NCBI GenBank assembly: GCA_937893485.1
Contig: CALBJL010000216.1
Coordinates: forward strand, 1-25,048
DNA length: 25,048 nt
Direction: 5' to 3'
Origin: an uncultured bacterium
GTDB lineage: Bacteria; Bacillota; Clostridia; Lachnospirales; Lachnospiraceae
Positions 7,254 to 16,730 of this stretch are shown here, one piece after another (the stretch's first letter is position 1; the number at the start of each line of letters is the position of its first letter). The notes below the pieces were generated by a model. That model ran no database searches and was not told the origin of the DNA. It worked only from the letters and a program-made list of their open reading frames with translations. The translations under genes were made by a program, and so were the position numbers.

Positions 7254-8288
7254 TTGAACATTATAATTGCAATTATTTTATTTAGTCTGATTATATTATT
7301 TCATGAGCTGGGACATTTCCTGCTTGCAAAGATCAACGGTGTACAGGTCAATGAGTTCTGTCTCGGTCTCGGACCGACGATCATCGGTTTCCATAAGGGA
7401 GAGACCTTTTATTCACTCAAGCTGCTGCCGTTTGGCGGAGCCTGTATGATGGAGGGCGAGGATGAGGATAGCGATTCGGGCAGAGCGTTCGGAAAAAAGA
7501 GCGTCTGGCAGCGTTTTTCGATCGTATTCGCAGGACCGTTTTTCAATTTTATTCTGGCATGGCTGTTGTCTATGATTATACTCGGGGTCGCAGGCATTGA
7601 TGAGCCTACGATCTTACAGACCGTACCGGGTTCACCGGCGGCGGAGGCCGGTATCGCCGGTGGTGATACGATCGTGAAATTGGGAAACAAGCCGATCCAT
7701 TTTTACCGTGAGATCAGCGTTTATACTTATTTCCACAGCGGAGAGACAATCAATGTGACATGGGAGCATGAAGGCGAGCGCCACACCGCAGCAGTGACAC
7801 CGTCATACGATGAGGAGAGCGGTCGTTATCTGTTTGGTTTTCAGGGCAGTGTCGGCAGGGTAAAAAGCGGTCCGCTGCGCGTGATTGGCTACAGCTTTTA
7901 TGAAGTCAAATACTGGATCACGACGACGCTGCAAAGTCTCGGAAAGCTCGTGACCGGGCAACTGCATATGAACGACTTATCAGGACCGGTCGGCATTGTA
8001 AAGACGATCGGGGATACTTATACGGAGAGCAAATCCGACGGTATGCTCTATGTATTTTTAAATATGATCAATATGGCGATTCTGCTGTCCGCCAATCTGG
8101 GCGTGATGAACCTGTTGCCGCTGCCTGCACTCGATGGCGGCAGACTCGTATTTTTTATCATTGAGGCGATCCGCGGCAAACGGCTTGATCCGCAGAAAGA
8201 GGGCATGGTGCATTATATCGGTCTGATCGTTCTGATGGTATTTATGGTCGTCGTGATGGGTAATGATATACGCAAGCTGTTTATGTAG
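7254..8288 (+). CDS. rseP: RseP/RasP-type intramembrane zinc metalloprotease
   Basis: This 344-residue site-2 protease cuts membrane-spanning segments, classically anti-sigma factors and leftover signal peptides. The zinc motif HELGH is at residues 17-21 in the first membrane segment, and the second zinc ligand lies in NLLPLPALDGGR (Asp near 294). One PDZ domain (about 115-190, with GSPAAEAGIAGGDTI) sits between, followed by GPVGIVKT. The start is a TTG at 7254, only one base after the dxr stop. AGGTGG at 7244-7249 inside the end of dxr serves as its site, so translation is coupled. A single PDZ and this length are normal for Gram-positive members. The substrate is not visible. Confidence 0.94.
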   Translation: MNIIIAIILFSLIILFHELGHFLLAKINGVQVNEFCLGLGPTIIGFHKGETFYSLKLLPFGGACMMEGEDEDSDSGRAFGKKSVWQRFSIVFAGPFFNFILAWLLSMIILGVAGIDEPTILQTVPGSPAAEAGIAGGDTIVKLGNKPIHFYREISVYTYFHSGETINVTWEHEGERHTAAVTPSYDEESGRYLFGFQGSVGRVKSGPLRVIGYSFYEVKYWITTTLQSLGKLVTGQLHMNDLSGPVGIVKTIGDTYTESKSDGMLYVFLNMINMAILLSANLGVMNLLPLPALDGGRLVFFIIEAIRGKRLDPQKEGMVHYIGLIVLMVFMVVVMGNDIRKLFM

Positions 8289-8305
8289 GCGATGAGGTGG
8301 CAGTA

Positions 8306-9382
8306 ATGGAAAGTATACATGGAATGCATACAAAAAAGCATACAAAAACCGTGCAGATCGGTGACCGGATCATCGGAGGAGACCATTCGATCCTGATCCA
8401 GTCGATGACAAATACAAAGACGCAGAATGTAGAGGCGACTGTTGAGCAGATTCTGGAGCTGGAGCGTGCGGGCTGTGAGATCATCCGGTGTGCTGTGCCA
8501 GATATGGACGCGGCAAAGGCACTTGCACAGATCAAAAAACAGATCCATATTCCGCTCGTAGCCGATATTCATTTTGATTACCGGCTGGCGATCGCTGCGA
8601 TGGAAAACGGCGCGGACAAGATCCGCATCAATCCCGGCAATATCGGCAGCGCCGAGCGTGTGAAGGCAGTCGTAGACTGTGCAAGGGAGCGTCAGATTCC
8701 GATCCGTGTCGGTGTCAACAGCGGATCACTGGAGAAACCATTGCTGGAAAAGTACGGTGGTGTGACAGCGGAGGGACTCGTGGAGAGCGCACTGGACAAG
8801 GTAAAGCTCATTGAGGATCTGGGGCATGACAACCTCGTGATCAGCATTAAATCATCCGATGTCATGATGTGCGTGCGTGCGCATGAGCTGATCGCCGCGC
8901 AGACCGTGCATCCGCTGCATGTCGGTATCACCGAGGCAGGCACGCTTATGAGAGGAACGATCAAATCATCGGTCGGACTGGGACTGATCTTAGGTCAGGG
9001 CATCGGCGATACGATCCGCGTATCACTGACCGGAGCACCGGTCGAGGAGATCAAATGTGCGAAGCTGATCCTAAAGACGCTGGGTCTGCGCACAGGCGGC
9101 GTGGAAGTCGTTTCCTGCCCGACCTGCGGACGGACACAGATTGATCTGATCTCGCTTGCGGGAAAGGTCGAGAATCTGGTCGAGCAGTATCCGCTCGATA
9201 TCAAGGTCGCTGTGATGGGCTGTGTCGTCAACGGCCCCGGAGAGGCGCGTGAGGCAGATCTGGGTGTCGCTGGCGGTATCGGTGAGGGGCTTCTGATCAG
9301 ACATGGAGAAATCATAAGAAAAGTGCCGGAGGCAGAGCTGCTCGGCGCATTGAAAGAGGAATTGGATCGTTGGGGTGAGTAA
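8306..9382 (+). CDS. ispG: 4-hydroxy-3-methylbut-2-enyl diphosphate synthase
   Basis: This 358-residue iron-sulfur enzyme carries out the sixth MEP-pathway step, forming HMBPP from the cyclic diphosphate. The N-terminal TIM barrel contains ILIQSMTNTKTQNVEAT, VADIHFDYRLA and RINPGNIGS. The C-terminal [4Fe-4S] ligands are Cys271 and Cys274 (SCPTCGRTQ) and Cys306 (MGCVVNGPGEA). I use the ATG at 8306, preceded by GAGGTGG; a GTG at 8297 in the same frame has a poorer site. In Bacillus the corresponding slot before polC holds proS; ispG here is a common clostridial arrangement. polC starts 2 bases after the stop. Confidence 0.95.
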   Translation: MESIHGMHTKKHTKTVQIGDRIIGGDHSILIQSMTNTKTQNVEATVEQILELERAGCEIIRCAVPDMDAAKALAQIKKQIHIPLVADIHFDYRLAIAAMENGADKIRINPGNIGSAERVKAVVDCARERQIPIRVGVNSGSLEKPLLEKYGGVTAEGLVESALDKVKLIEDLGHDNLVISIKSSDVMMCVRAHELIAAQTVHPLHVGITEAGTLMRGTIKSSVGLGLILGQGIGDTIRVSLTGAPVEEIKCAKLILKTLGLRTGGVEVVSCPTCGRTQIDLISLAGKVENLVEQYPLDIKVAVMGCVVNGPGEAREADLGVAGGIGEGLLIRHGEIIRKVPEAELLGALKEELDRWGE

Positions 9383-9384
9383 TC

Positions 9385-12300
9385 GTGGCGAAAGCGTTTT
9401 TTGAGGTGTTTCCGACGCTTGATGTGGAATCGGACATCAGGCAGCTGCTTGGTAATGTACAGATCGAGAAGGTCAGCACAAATCGTGCAAAGGATGTTTA
9501 CCGGATCTATCTGTACAGTACGAGGTTAATTCCAAAAAAATATATTTTCCGGCTGGAGTACGACATTCATCAACAGATTTTTCAGGGCAGGGATTTAAAG
9601 GTGAAGATCAGGGAGCGTTACCAGCTTTCTTCGCAATATACGGCAAAATCGTTGCTCGATATTTATGATGACAGTATCCGTCTGGAGTTAAAGGACTATT
9701 CTGCGGTGCTTTACAGCCTGTACCGCGGCGCGCCGATGGAGTTTGTGGACGATACGCATCTGACCATACATATGCCGGGCACCGTGCTTGCACAGGAGCG
9801 CGGTGAGGAACTGATCGATATTTTAGAAAAAATATTCTGCGACCGCTGCGGGATGCAACTCATCATTGATATTCGGTATGAAGAACCAAAGACGGACAGC
9901 CGCAAGGAAGAATCCGACAGACAGATGGAGCTGGCGATCCATCGGATCGTGCAGAATTCTTCATTTTCCGGAAAACAGGAGCGCGAGGACGGCAGCCTGA
10001 TGGAGCTCGGGGACGAGCCACAGGAGCTGTCGGATGCACCGGCACAGCCGCAAAAGAAAATGGATACAGGCAGTGGACAAAAACCACAGAAGGAGCGTCC
10101 GATGCCTCCGTCACAAAAGACATTTTCTACGGGCGGTTCAAAGGGAGCAGCATCCGGTTCGTTTGGCAAGGGTGGATTTACCCGCAAGCGTTCGGACAAT
10201 CCGGATGTGTTATACGGTCGTGATTTTGACGAAGAAGAACTGCCGATCAGTCAGATTCAGGGCGAGATCGGAGATGTCGTGATCCGCGGCAAGATTGTGG
10301 CGACCGATGAGCGTGAGATCCGGGGGGAAAAGACGATCCTGTTTCTCACGGTCACGGATTTTACCGATACAATGGTCATCAAGCTCTTTACGAGGAACGA
10401 GGATCTGGACGAGCTGCGCGGATCGTTAAAAAAAGGCACGTTTGTCAAGATCAAGGGTGTGGCATCACTTGACCGCTTTGACCATGAGCTGACGGTGGCA
10501 TCCGTCATGGGTATCAAGAAAATACCGGATTTCACAACAAAGCGTATGGATCAGTCGGTGCGCAAGCGCGTGGAGCTGCACTGCCATACGAAAATGAGTG
10601 ATATGGATGGCGTGTCGGATGTCGGTGATATTATCGCACAGGCGGTCGCGTTCGGGCATCACAGTCTTGCGATCACGGATCACGGTGCGGTGCAGGCATT
10701 CCCGGTCGCCAACCATGCGATTCCAAAGGGTGCGGATTTCAAGCTGATCTACGGCGTGGAGACTTATCTTGTGGACGATACAAAGCGCATCGTCAAAGAC
10801 CCTAAGGGACAGGATTTTCGCGGCGATTTTGTTGTCTTTGATCTGGAGACGACCGGCTTTAGTCCAAAGAAAAATAAGATCATCGAGATCGGTGCGGTGA
10901 AAGTACAAAACGGAGCGATCACGGAGCGGTTTTCTACGTTTGTGAATCCTCAAATTCCAATTCCGTTTGATATTGAGGAACTGACAGGCATCCGTGACGA
11001 CATGGTGATGGACGCACCGCTGATCGGGGAGATTCTGCCTGAGTTTATGGAATTCTGCAAAGGCTGTGTCATGGTGGCACACAATGCGGAGTTCGATATG
11101 AGCTTTATACAAAAAAATTGTGAGGATCTGCATCTCGCGTGTGATTTTACCGTGGCGGATACGGTCGCGATGGCGCGCTTTCTGCTGCCGCAGCTCAACC
11201 GCTACAAGCTCGATACGGTGGCAAAGGCAGTCGGTGTGTCTTTGGAGAATCATCACCGTGCGGTGGATGATGCCGCATGTACGGCAGAGATCTTTGTCAA
11301 ATTTATCGAGATGTTCGAGAGCCGGCATATCACAACGCTAGATGAGCTGAATGAGAAAGGCATTCCGACCGCTGAGGCGATCTGCAAGATGCCTACTTAT
11401 CATGCGATTATATTAGCGAAAAATGACATTGGGCGCGTAAATCTGTACCGGCTCGTGTCGCTGTCACATTTGAAGTATTACCACAAAAGACCGCGTATTC
11501 CCAAAAGTGAGCTGCAAAAATATCGGGAGGGACTGATCTTAGGCTCTGCGTGTGAGGCGGGAGAGCTGTATCGGGCGCTGTTAAACGGCAGACCGGCGCA
11601 GGAGATCGCACGGTTGGTGGAATTTTATGATTATCTGGAGATCCAGCCGGTCAAAAACAATGCATTTATGCTGCGTGACTCCAAGAGTCCGGTCAATTCC
11701 ATTGAGGATATTCAGGATCTGAATCGGCAGATCGTACAGTTGGGCGAGGATTTTCACAAGTTAGTTGTGGCTACCTGTGATGTGCATTTCCTGAATCCTG
11801 AGGATGAGATTTACCGCCGGATCATTATGGCGGGCAAGGGCTTTTCCGATGCGGATGAGCAGGCGCCGCTGTATCTGCGCACGACCGAGGAGATGCTTGC
11901 CGAGTTTGAGTATCTCGGCAGCGAAAAGGCAGAGGAGATCGTCATCACGAACACGAATAAAATCGCCGACATGTGTGAAAAGATCTCACCGGTGCGTCCG
12001 GACAAATGTCCGCCTGTTATCGAGAATTCAGACCAGATGTTACGCGACATCTGTTATAACAAGGCGCATGAGATGTACGGTCCCGATCTGCCGGAGATCG
12101 TATCGGAGCGGTTGGAGCGCGAACTGAATTCCATCATTGGAAACGGCTACGCCGTGATGTACATTATCGCGCAGAAGCTCGTATGGAAGTCGAATGAGGA
12201 CGGCTATCTGGTCGGCTCGCGTGGATCGGTCGGATCTTCCTTTGTGGCGACGATGTCCGGTATCACGGAGGTCAACCCGCTCAGTCCGCATTATTACTGC

Positions 12301-13941
12301 AAAAACTGTCATTTTGTGGATTTTGATTCACCGGAAGTCAAGGCATTTGCGGGACGCGGCGGCTGCGATATGCCGGATCGGTATTGTCCGAACTGCGGTG
12401 AGCCGCTCGAAAAGGACGGATTTGACATCCCGTTCGAGACCTTCCTTGGATTTAAGGGCGATAAAGAGCCGGATATTGATTTGAACTTTTCCGGCGATTA
12501 CCAGAGTAAGGCACATAAATATACCGAGGTGATTTTCGGCGCGGGACAGACGTTCCGTGCGGGTACGATCGGTACGCTGGCGGATAAAACCGCCTATGGC
12601 TATGTGAAAAAATATTTTGAGGAGCGCGGGGTACATAAGCGAAGCTGTGAGATTGAGCGGATTCTGGCGGGCTGTGTCGGCGTGCGCCGGACGACCGGAC
12701 AGCATCCGGGCGGCATTGTCGTCCTTCCGGTTGGTGATGAGATCTATTCGTTTACGCCGATCCAGCATCCGGCGAACGATATGACGACCGATACGATCAC
12801 GACACACTTTGAGTACCATTCGATCGACCACAATCTGTTGAAGCTGGATATTCTCGGGCACGATGATCCGACAATGATCCGTATGCTCGAGGATCTGACC
12901 GGCATCAATGCACAGAAGATTCCACTTGATGATGCGAGTGTCATGTCGCTGTTTCAGAATACGAATGCATTGCAGATTACACCGGATGACATCAGCGGCT
13001 GCAGGCTCGGTGCGCTCGGTATTCCGGAGTTCGGTACGGATTTCGCGATGGGCATGTTAATCGATACGCAGCCGAAGGAGTTTTCTGATCTGGTGCGTAT
13101 CGCGGGACTGTCTCACGGAACTGATGTGTGGCTCGGCAATGCGCAGACACTGATTAAAGAGGGAACCGCGACGATTTCGACCTGTATCTGTACACGTGAT
13201 GATATTATGACGTATCTCATCGGCATGGGCGTGGAGTCGGAGGAGTCGTTTAAGATTATGGAGGCTGTGCGAAAAGGCATGGTCGCAAAGAAAAAATGTG
13301 ATAAGTGGGATGAGTGGAAAAAAGATATGAAAGACCATAATGTACCGGACTGGTATATCTGGTCGTGTGAGAAGATTAAGTACATGTTCCCGAAGGCGCA
13401 TGCGGCAGCCTATGTTATGATGGCATGGCGTATCGCGTACTGTAAAGTATTTTATCCGCTCGCATACTATGCAGCGTTTTTCTCGATCCGTGCAAAGGCA
13501 TTCAATTACGAAGTCATGTGTATGGGGAAAGAACGCCTGAATTATTATATGCAGGACTATGAGCGGCGCAGCGCGGAGGCGGCAAAGGAAAATAAAAAGC
13601 TGCCGCCGGTGGAGCAGGATGCATACAGGGATATGCGTATTGTGCAGGAGATGTATGCGAGAGGTTATGAGTTTCTGCCGATCGATATTTACCGGGCGGA
13701 TGCAAGATATTTTCAGGTCATTGATGGAAAACTCATGGCTTCATTGAACACGATCGATGGCATGGGTGATACGGCAGCGGATACGGTTGTGGAGGCAGTA
13801 AAGGACGGACCGTTCTTATCGCGCGATGATTTCAGACAGCGCACGAAGGTATCACAGAAAATCATAGAGAACATGGCAGCTATGGGAATGTTCGGAGATC
13901 TGCCTGCAACGAATCAGATCAGCCTGTTTGATCTGGTGTAA
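9385..13941 (+). CDS. polC: DNA polymerase III alpha subunit, PolC type
   Basis: This is the replicative polymerase of low-GC Gram-positives, 1518 residues with built-in proofreading. In order there are: an N-terminal domain; a low-complexity Gln/Pro/Gly/Ser linker (about 185-275), probably disordered; and an OB fold (about 290-375). A PHP domain starts near 395 (ELHCHTKMSD, AITDHGAV) and is split by a DEDDh exonuclease (VVFDLETTG near 483, HNAEFD near 569, HHRAVDDAA near 622). The palm and fingers follow, with SRGSVGSSFVATMSGITEVN, a zinc motif (CKNC near 971 and CPNC) and the catalytic PDIDLNFSGDYQ near 1030. A helix-hairpin-helix-type end (LNTIDGMGDTAA) closes the protein. Length is slightly above the usual 1430-1470 because of the linker. 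The start is GTG with TGGGGTGA upstream. Confidence 0.97.
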   Translation: MAKAFFEVFPTLDVESDIRQLLGNVQIEKVSTNRAKDVYRIYLYSTRLIPKKYIFRLEYDIHQQIFQGRDLKVKIRERYQLSSQYTAKSLLDIYDDSIRLELKDYSAVLYSLYRGAPMEFVDDTHLTIHMPGTVLAQERGEELIDILEKIFCDRCGMQLIIDIRYEEPKTDSRKEESDRQMELAIHRIVQNSSFSGKQEREDGSLMELGDEPQELSDAPAQPQKKMDTGSGQKPQKERPMPPSQKTFSTGGSKGAASGSFGKGGFTRKRSDNPDVLYGRDFDEEELPISQIQGEIGDVVIRGKIVATDEREIRGEKTILFLTVTDFTDTMVIKLFTRNEDLDELRGSLKKGTFVKIKGVASLDRFDHELTVASVMGIKKIPDFTTKRMDQSVRKRVELHCHTKMSDMDGVSDVGDIIAQAVAFGHHSLAITDHGAVQAFPVANHAIPKGADFKLIYGVETYLVDDTKRIVKDPKGQDFRGDFVVFDLETTGFSPKKNKIIEIGAVKVQNGAITERFSTFVNPQIPIPFDIEELTGIRDDMVMDAPLIGEILPEFMEFCKGCVMVAHNAEFDMSFIQKNCEDLHLACDFTVADTVAMARFLLPQLNRYKLDTVAKAVGVSLENHHRAVDDAACTAEIFVKFIEMFESRHITTLDELNEKGIPTAEAICKMPTYHAIILAKNDIGRVNLYRLVSLSHLKYYHKRPRIPKSELQKYREGLILGSACEAGELYRALLNGRPAQEIARLVEFYDYLEIQPVKNNAFMLRDSKSPVNSIEDIQDLNRQIVQLGEDFHKLVVATCDVHFLNPEDEIYRRIIMAGKGFSDADEQAPLYLRTTEEMLAEFEYLGSEKAEEIVITNTNKIADMCEKISPVRPDKCPPVIENSDQMLRDICYNKAHEMYGPDLPEIVSERLERELNSIIGNGYAVMYIIAQKLVWKSNEDGYLVGSRGSVGSSFVATMSGITEVNPLSPHYYCKNCHFVDFDSPEVKAFAGRGGCDMPDRYCPNCGEPLEKDGFDIPFETFLGFKGDKEPDIDLNFSGDYQSKAHKYTEVIFGAGQTFRAGTIGTLADKTAYGYVKKYFEERGVHKRSCEIERILAGCVGVRRTTGQHPGGIVVLPVGDEIYSFTPIQHPANDMTTDTITTHFEYHSIDHNLLKLDILGHDDPTMIRMLEDLTGINAQKIPLDDASVMSLFQNTNALQITPDDISGCRLGALGIPEFGTDFAMGMLIDTQPKEFSDLVRIAGLSHGTDVWLGNAQTLIKEGTATISTCICTRDDIMTYLIGMGVESEESFKIMEAVRKGMVAKKKCDKWDEWKKDMKDHNVPDWYIWSCEKIKYMFPKAHAAAYVMMAWRIAYCKVFYPLAYYAAFFSIRAKAFNYEVMCMGKERLNYYMQDYERRSAEAAKENKKLPPVEQDAYRDMRIVQEMYARGYEFLPIDIYRADARYFQVIDGKLMASLNTIDGMGDTAADTVVEAVKDGPFLSRDDFRQRTKVSQKIIENMAAMGMFGDLPATNQISLFDLV

Positions 13942-13965
13942 CAAACAGAAAGTAGAGAAATATTT

Positions 13966-15096
13966 ATGAAGGATCTATCAGAAATCAGAAAAGAGATTGA
14001 TGTTATTGACGGACAGATCATAGATTTGTATAAAAAGCGGATGGGGCTGACGACAGAGGTCGCAGAGTATAAGATCTCGACCGGAAAAGCCGTGCTTGAC
14101 AGGGAGCGCGAAAAGAGTAAGCTCGATACGCTCATGGCACTGGTTGATACGGAATTTGCCAAAAATGGTGTGAGGGAGCTGTTCGAGCAGATCATGTCCA
14201 CCAGCCGCAAGAAACAGTATCAGCTGCTGACGGAGCAGGGACACGCCGAAGATCTTGGGCTGACTGAGATTGCAGGGCTGGAAAAGGAGCATGCCCGCGT
14301 CGTTTATCAGGGTGTAGAGGGTGCCTATGCGCATCTGGCACTGATTTCCTATTTTGGTGAGCAGACCGAAAAATTCCACGTAGACACGTGGCGTGATGCG
14401 ATGGAGGCGATCAAACACGGACAGGCGGATTATGCGGTGCTGCCGTTTGAAAATTCTTCCGCCGGAATCGTGGCAGAAAATTATGATCTGCTGCGTGAGT
14501 ATGGCTATTATATCGTCGGTGAGCAGACGATACCAATCAATCACTGCCTGCTCGGGCTTCCGGGCGCATCGCGCAGTGACATCCGGCGTGTATATTCACA
14601 TCCGCAGGCACTAGCACAGTGCTCACGTTTTTTAGAGCAGCATCGCACGTGGGAGTCGATTCCGCAGAAAAATACGGCAATGTCTGCAAAAAAGGTATGC
14701 GATGATAAAGATCCCACGCAGGCGGCGATCGCCAGCCGTCTTACAAGTGAACTCTACGGCTTGCATATTTTGGACGAAGGAATCCAGAATAACAGTATGA
14801 ATGAGACGCGCTTTATCATTGTCAGCAGGAAAAACGAGTACATTGCAGATGCCGGAAAGATCAGTATCTGCGTTCAGTTAAAGCATGAGTCCGGAGCACT
14901 GTACCACGCACTCAGTCATTTTATCTTTAACGGGCTGAATATGACGAGCATTGAATCCAGACCGATTCCCGGACGCAACTGGGAATACCAGTTTTTTATC
15001 GATTTTGACGGAAATCTCAAGGAGGCTGCCGTGCAGAATGCGCTGCGTGGGCTGAAGGAGGAAACACTGGATCTGAAGATTTTCGGTAATTATTAA
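13966..15096 (+). CDS. pheA: Bifunctional chorismate mutase / prephenate dehydratase
   Basis: This 376-residue protein turns chorismate into phenylpyruvate for phenylalanine synthesis. Residues 1-90 are an AroQ-type chorismate mutase (LSEIRKEIDVIDGQIIDLYK, with downstream Arg/Lys/Glu ligands). About 107-285 is the prephenate dehydratase domain (YQGVEGAYAHLA, LPFENSSAGIV and the catalytic-site NETRF). About 290-376 is an ACT domain with GALYHAL and ESRP, the Phe-binding motifs for feedback inhibition. The ribosome binding site (AGTAGAG) is modest. It lies 24 bases after polC, so it may be read through from the upstream operon. No leader peptide or T-box is present. Confidence 0.95.
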   Translation: MKDLSEIRKEIDVIDGQIIDLYKKRMGLTTEVAEYKISTGKAVLDREREKSKLDTLMALVDTEFAKNGVRELFEQIMSTSRKKQYQLLTEQGHAEDLGLTEIAGLEKEHARVVYQGVEGAYAHLALISYFGEQTEKFHVDTWRDAMEAIKHGQADYAVLPFENSSAGIVAENYDLLREYGYYIVGEQTIPINHCLLGLPGASRSDIRRVYSHPQALAQCSRFLEQHRTWESIPQKNTAMSAKKVCDDKDPTQAAIASRLTSELYGLHILDEGIQNNSMNETRFIIVSRKNEYIADAGKISICVQLKHESGALYHALSHFIFNGLNMTSIESRPIPGRNWEYQFFIDFDGNLKEAAVQNALRGLKEETLDLKIFGNY

Positions 15097-15139
15097 TAAT
15101 AGGTTTAGAAATGGCAGGATTTGAGGGAGAGGAATATCT

Positions 15140-16684
15140 ATGAGCGTGACAACATTTGCGGCAATTTATGTAGGTTCCTATGAGGTGAGCCTGAAGGTAT
15201 TTGAGATTTCGGAAAAGAAAAAGATCCGCGCGGTTGATTTTATACGCAGCCGTGTAGAACTCGGAAAAGATGCATTTCACGGGCGCAGGATCGGTTATGA
15301 GCTGGTCGATGACATCTGCGACGTACTGCTTGAGTTTTGCAGCATCATGGATGGATACCGCGTGGATGCATATGAGGCGTATGCGGGACCGGCATTGTAT
15401 CAGGCGGCAAACTGCCTGTTTGTGCTCGACCAGATTGAACGGCGCACCGGTATCCGGCTGCGGCTGCTGCGCAATTCGGAGCACCGGTTTTTATCCTATA
15501 AGTGTGCGACCTCCAAGCCGGAATTTGACCGGATGATTGGGGAAAGTGCGGCATTTGTCAATGTCGGCGGCGGAGAATTGCAGATCACGTTATTTGTGCA
15601 CGGAGCCGTGCTCACGACGCAGCATCTCGTGCTCGGAACGATGCGTCTTGCGCAGTTATTTTCCGATGGCAGTATGCGTCCGGAGCATATGCGAAAGCAG
15701 ATGAAAGAGCTGATCGATAAGGAAATGAGCGTGTTTCAGGCACAGTATTACCAGAACCGCACGATCAAATATCTCATACTGACCGGAGATTACAGCACAG
15801 AGATCATGCGCTGCATGGATAAAAACCTCGATGATATGACGGTGGATGCCGGAAAACTCTCCAGTTATCTCAAGCATCTGGAGAAGCGGGACAACGAACA
15901 GATCGCGGAGGAACTCGGTCTCTCGGATGATTCCGACCGGCTGCTCATCCCGTCGATCATTTTATACCGGCGGATCGTGGAAACGCTCTCGGCGGATGCC
16001 GTCTGGGTGCCAGGTATCGACATCAGCGACGGCATTGTCTATGACTATGCGCTGCGTCACCACTATATGAAGCCGGTGCATGATTTTGAAAAAGACGTGA
16101 TCTCGGCGGCGCGTTCGCTGTCGCAGCGCTATATGAGCTATTCACCGCACATTGATGCGCTCGTGGAAATGAGCAGTCTGGTCTATGATGCGATGAAAAA
16201 GATACATGGAATGGGAAAGCATGAAAAGCTGCTGTTACAGACGGCGGCAGTATTGCACGATTGCGGCAAGTATGTGAGCTTTGCCAATGCACCGCAGTGT
16301 GCCTATGATATTATTCTCGCATCGGAGATCATGGGGCTCTCGCATCAGGACCGCGTGATCGTCGCCAGTATCGTCAAATACAACACGTATCCGCTCGCTC
16401 CTTACGAACAGGTCAGCGATGTGCTCGATAGGGAGAGCTATCTCATCGTTGCAAAATGTGCGGCGATCCTGCGGGTTGCAAATGCAATGGATCGCAGCCA
16501 CAAGCAGAAATTTAAAAATGTGCGCGCGATCCGCAAAGGCAAGCAGCTCATCATATCCGTGGAGACCTCGGATGGCATGATGCTTGAAAAGACGATGTTT
16601 GATGCAAAGGCGGGCATGTTTGAGGATGTATTCAGTGTGCAGCCGGTTGTGAAGGAAAAACGGATCTATCATGTCTCTGAATAG
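15140..16684 (+). CDS. Divergent Ppx/GppA phosphatase with HD domain
   Basis: The 514-residue protein has the layout of exopolyphosphatase/guanosine pentaphosphate phosphatase: two actin-like (ASKHA) subdomains to about residue 300, then an HD domain (LHDCGKYV, His373-Asp374). Its place directly before ppk1 supports a role in polyphosphate turnover. However, the N-terminal motif usually read as A-x-D-x-GSNS is AAIYVGSYE here, with Tyr for Asp. The usual VIDIGGGSTEL is VNVGGGELQI, with Asn for Asp, and the second motif (GTxxLR) is AGPALY. Only one Glu (NSEHRF) remains of the SGxEEA segment. It may therefore be a divergent enzyme, act through the HD domain, or be a sensor. The start has GGGAGAGG upstream. 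Expected family activity should not be assumed. Confidence 0.75.
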   Translation: MSVTTFAAIYVGSYEVSLKVFEISEKKKIRAVDFIRSRVELGKDAFHGRRIGYELVDDICDVLLEFCSIMDGYRVDAYEAYAGPALYQAANCLFVLDQIERRTGIRLRLLRNSEHRFLSYKCATSKPEFDRMIGESAAFVNVGGGELQITLFVHGAVLTTQHLVLGTMRLAQLFSDGSMRPEHMRKQMKELIDKEMSVFQAQYYQNRTIKYLILTGDYSTEIMRCMDKNLDDMTVDAGKLSSYLKHLEKRDNEQIAEELGLSDDSDRLLIPSIILYRRIVETLSADAVWVPGIDISDGIVYDYALRHHYMKPVHDFEKDVISAARSLSQRYMSYSPHIDALVEMSSLVYDAMKKIHGMGKHEKLLLQTAAVLHDCGKYVSFANAPQCAYDIILASEIMGLSHQDRVIVASIVKYNTYPLAPYEQVSDVLDRESYLIVAKCAAILRVANAMDRSHKQKFKNVRAIRKGKQLIISVETSDGMMLEKTMFDAKAGMFEDVFSVQPVVKEKRIYHVSE

Positions 16685-16730
16685 TATGCAACTGCAAAAC
16701 AACTGTAGACGGAGACAGAATGGGGGAAGT

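Noticed and set aside
10465..11328. A 287-codon minus-strand frame inside polC, and other long antisense frames (for example 18-806, 4119-4598, 23808 upstream codons of galE)
   Set aside because: They are shadows of strongly supported genes with biased codon use, with no family features and no ribosome binding sites.
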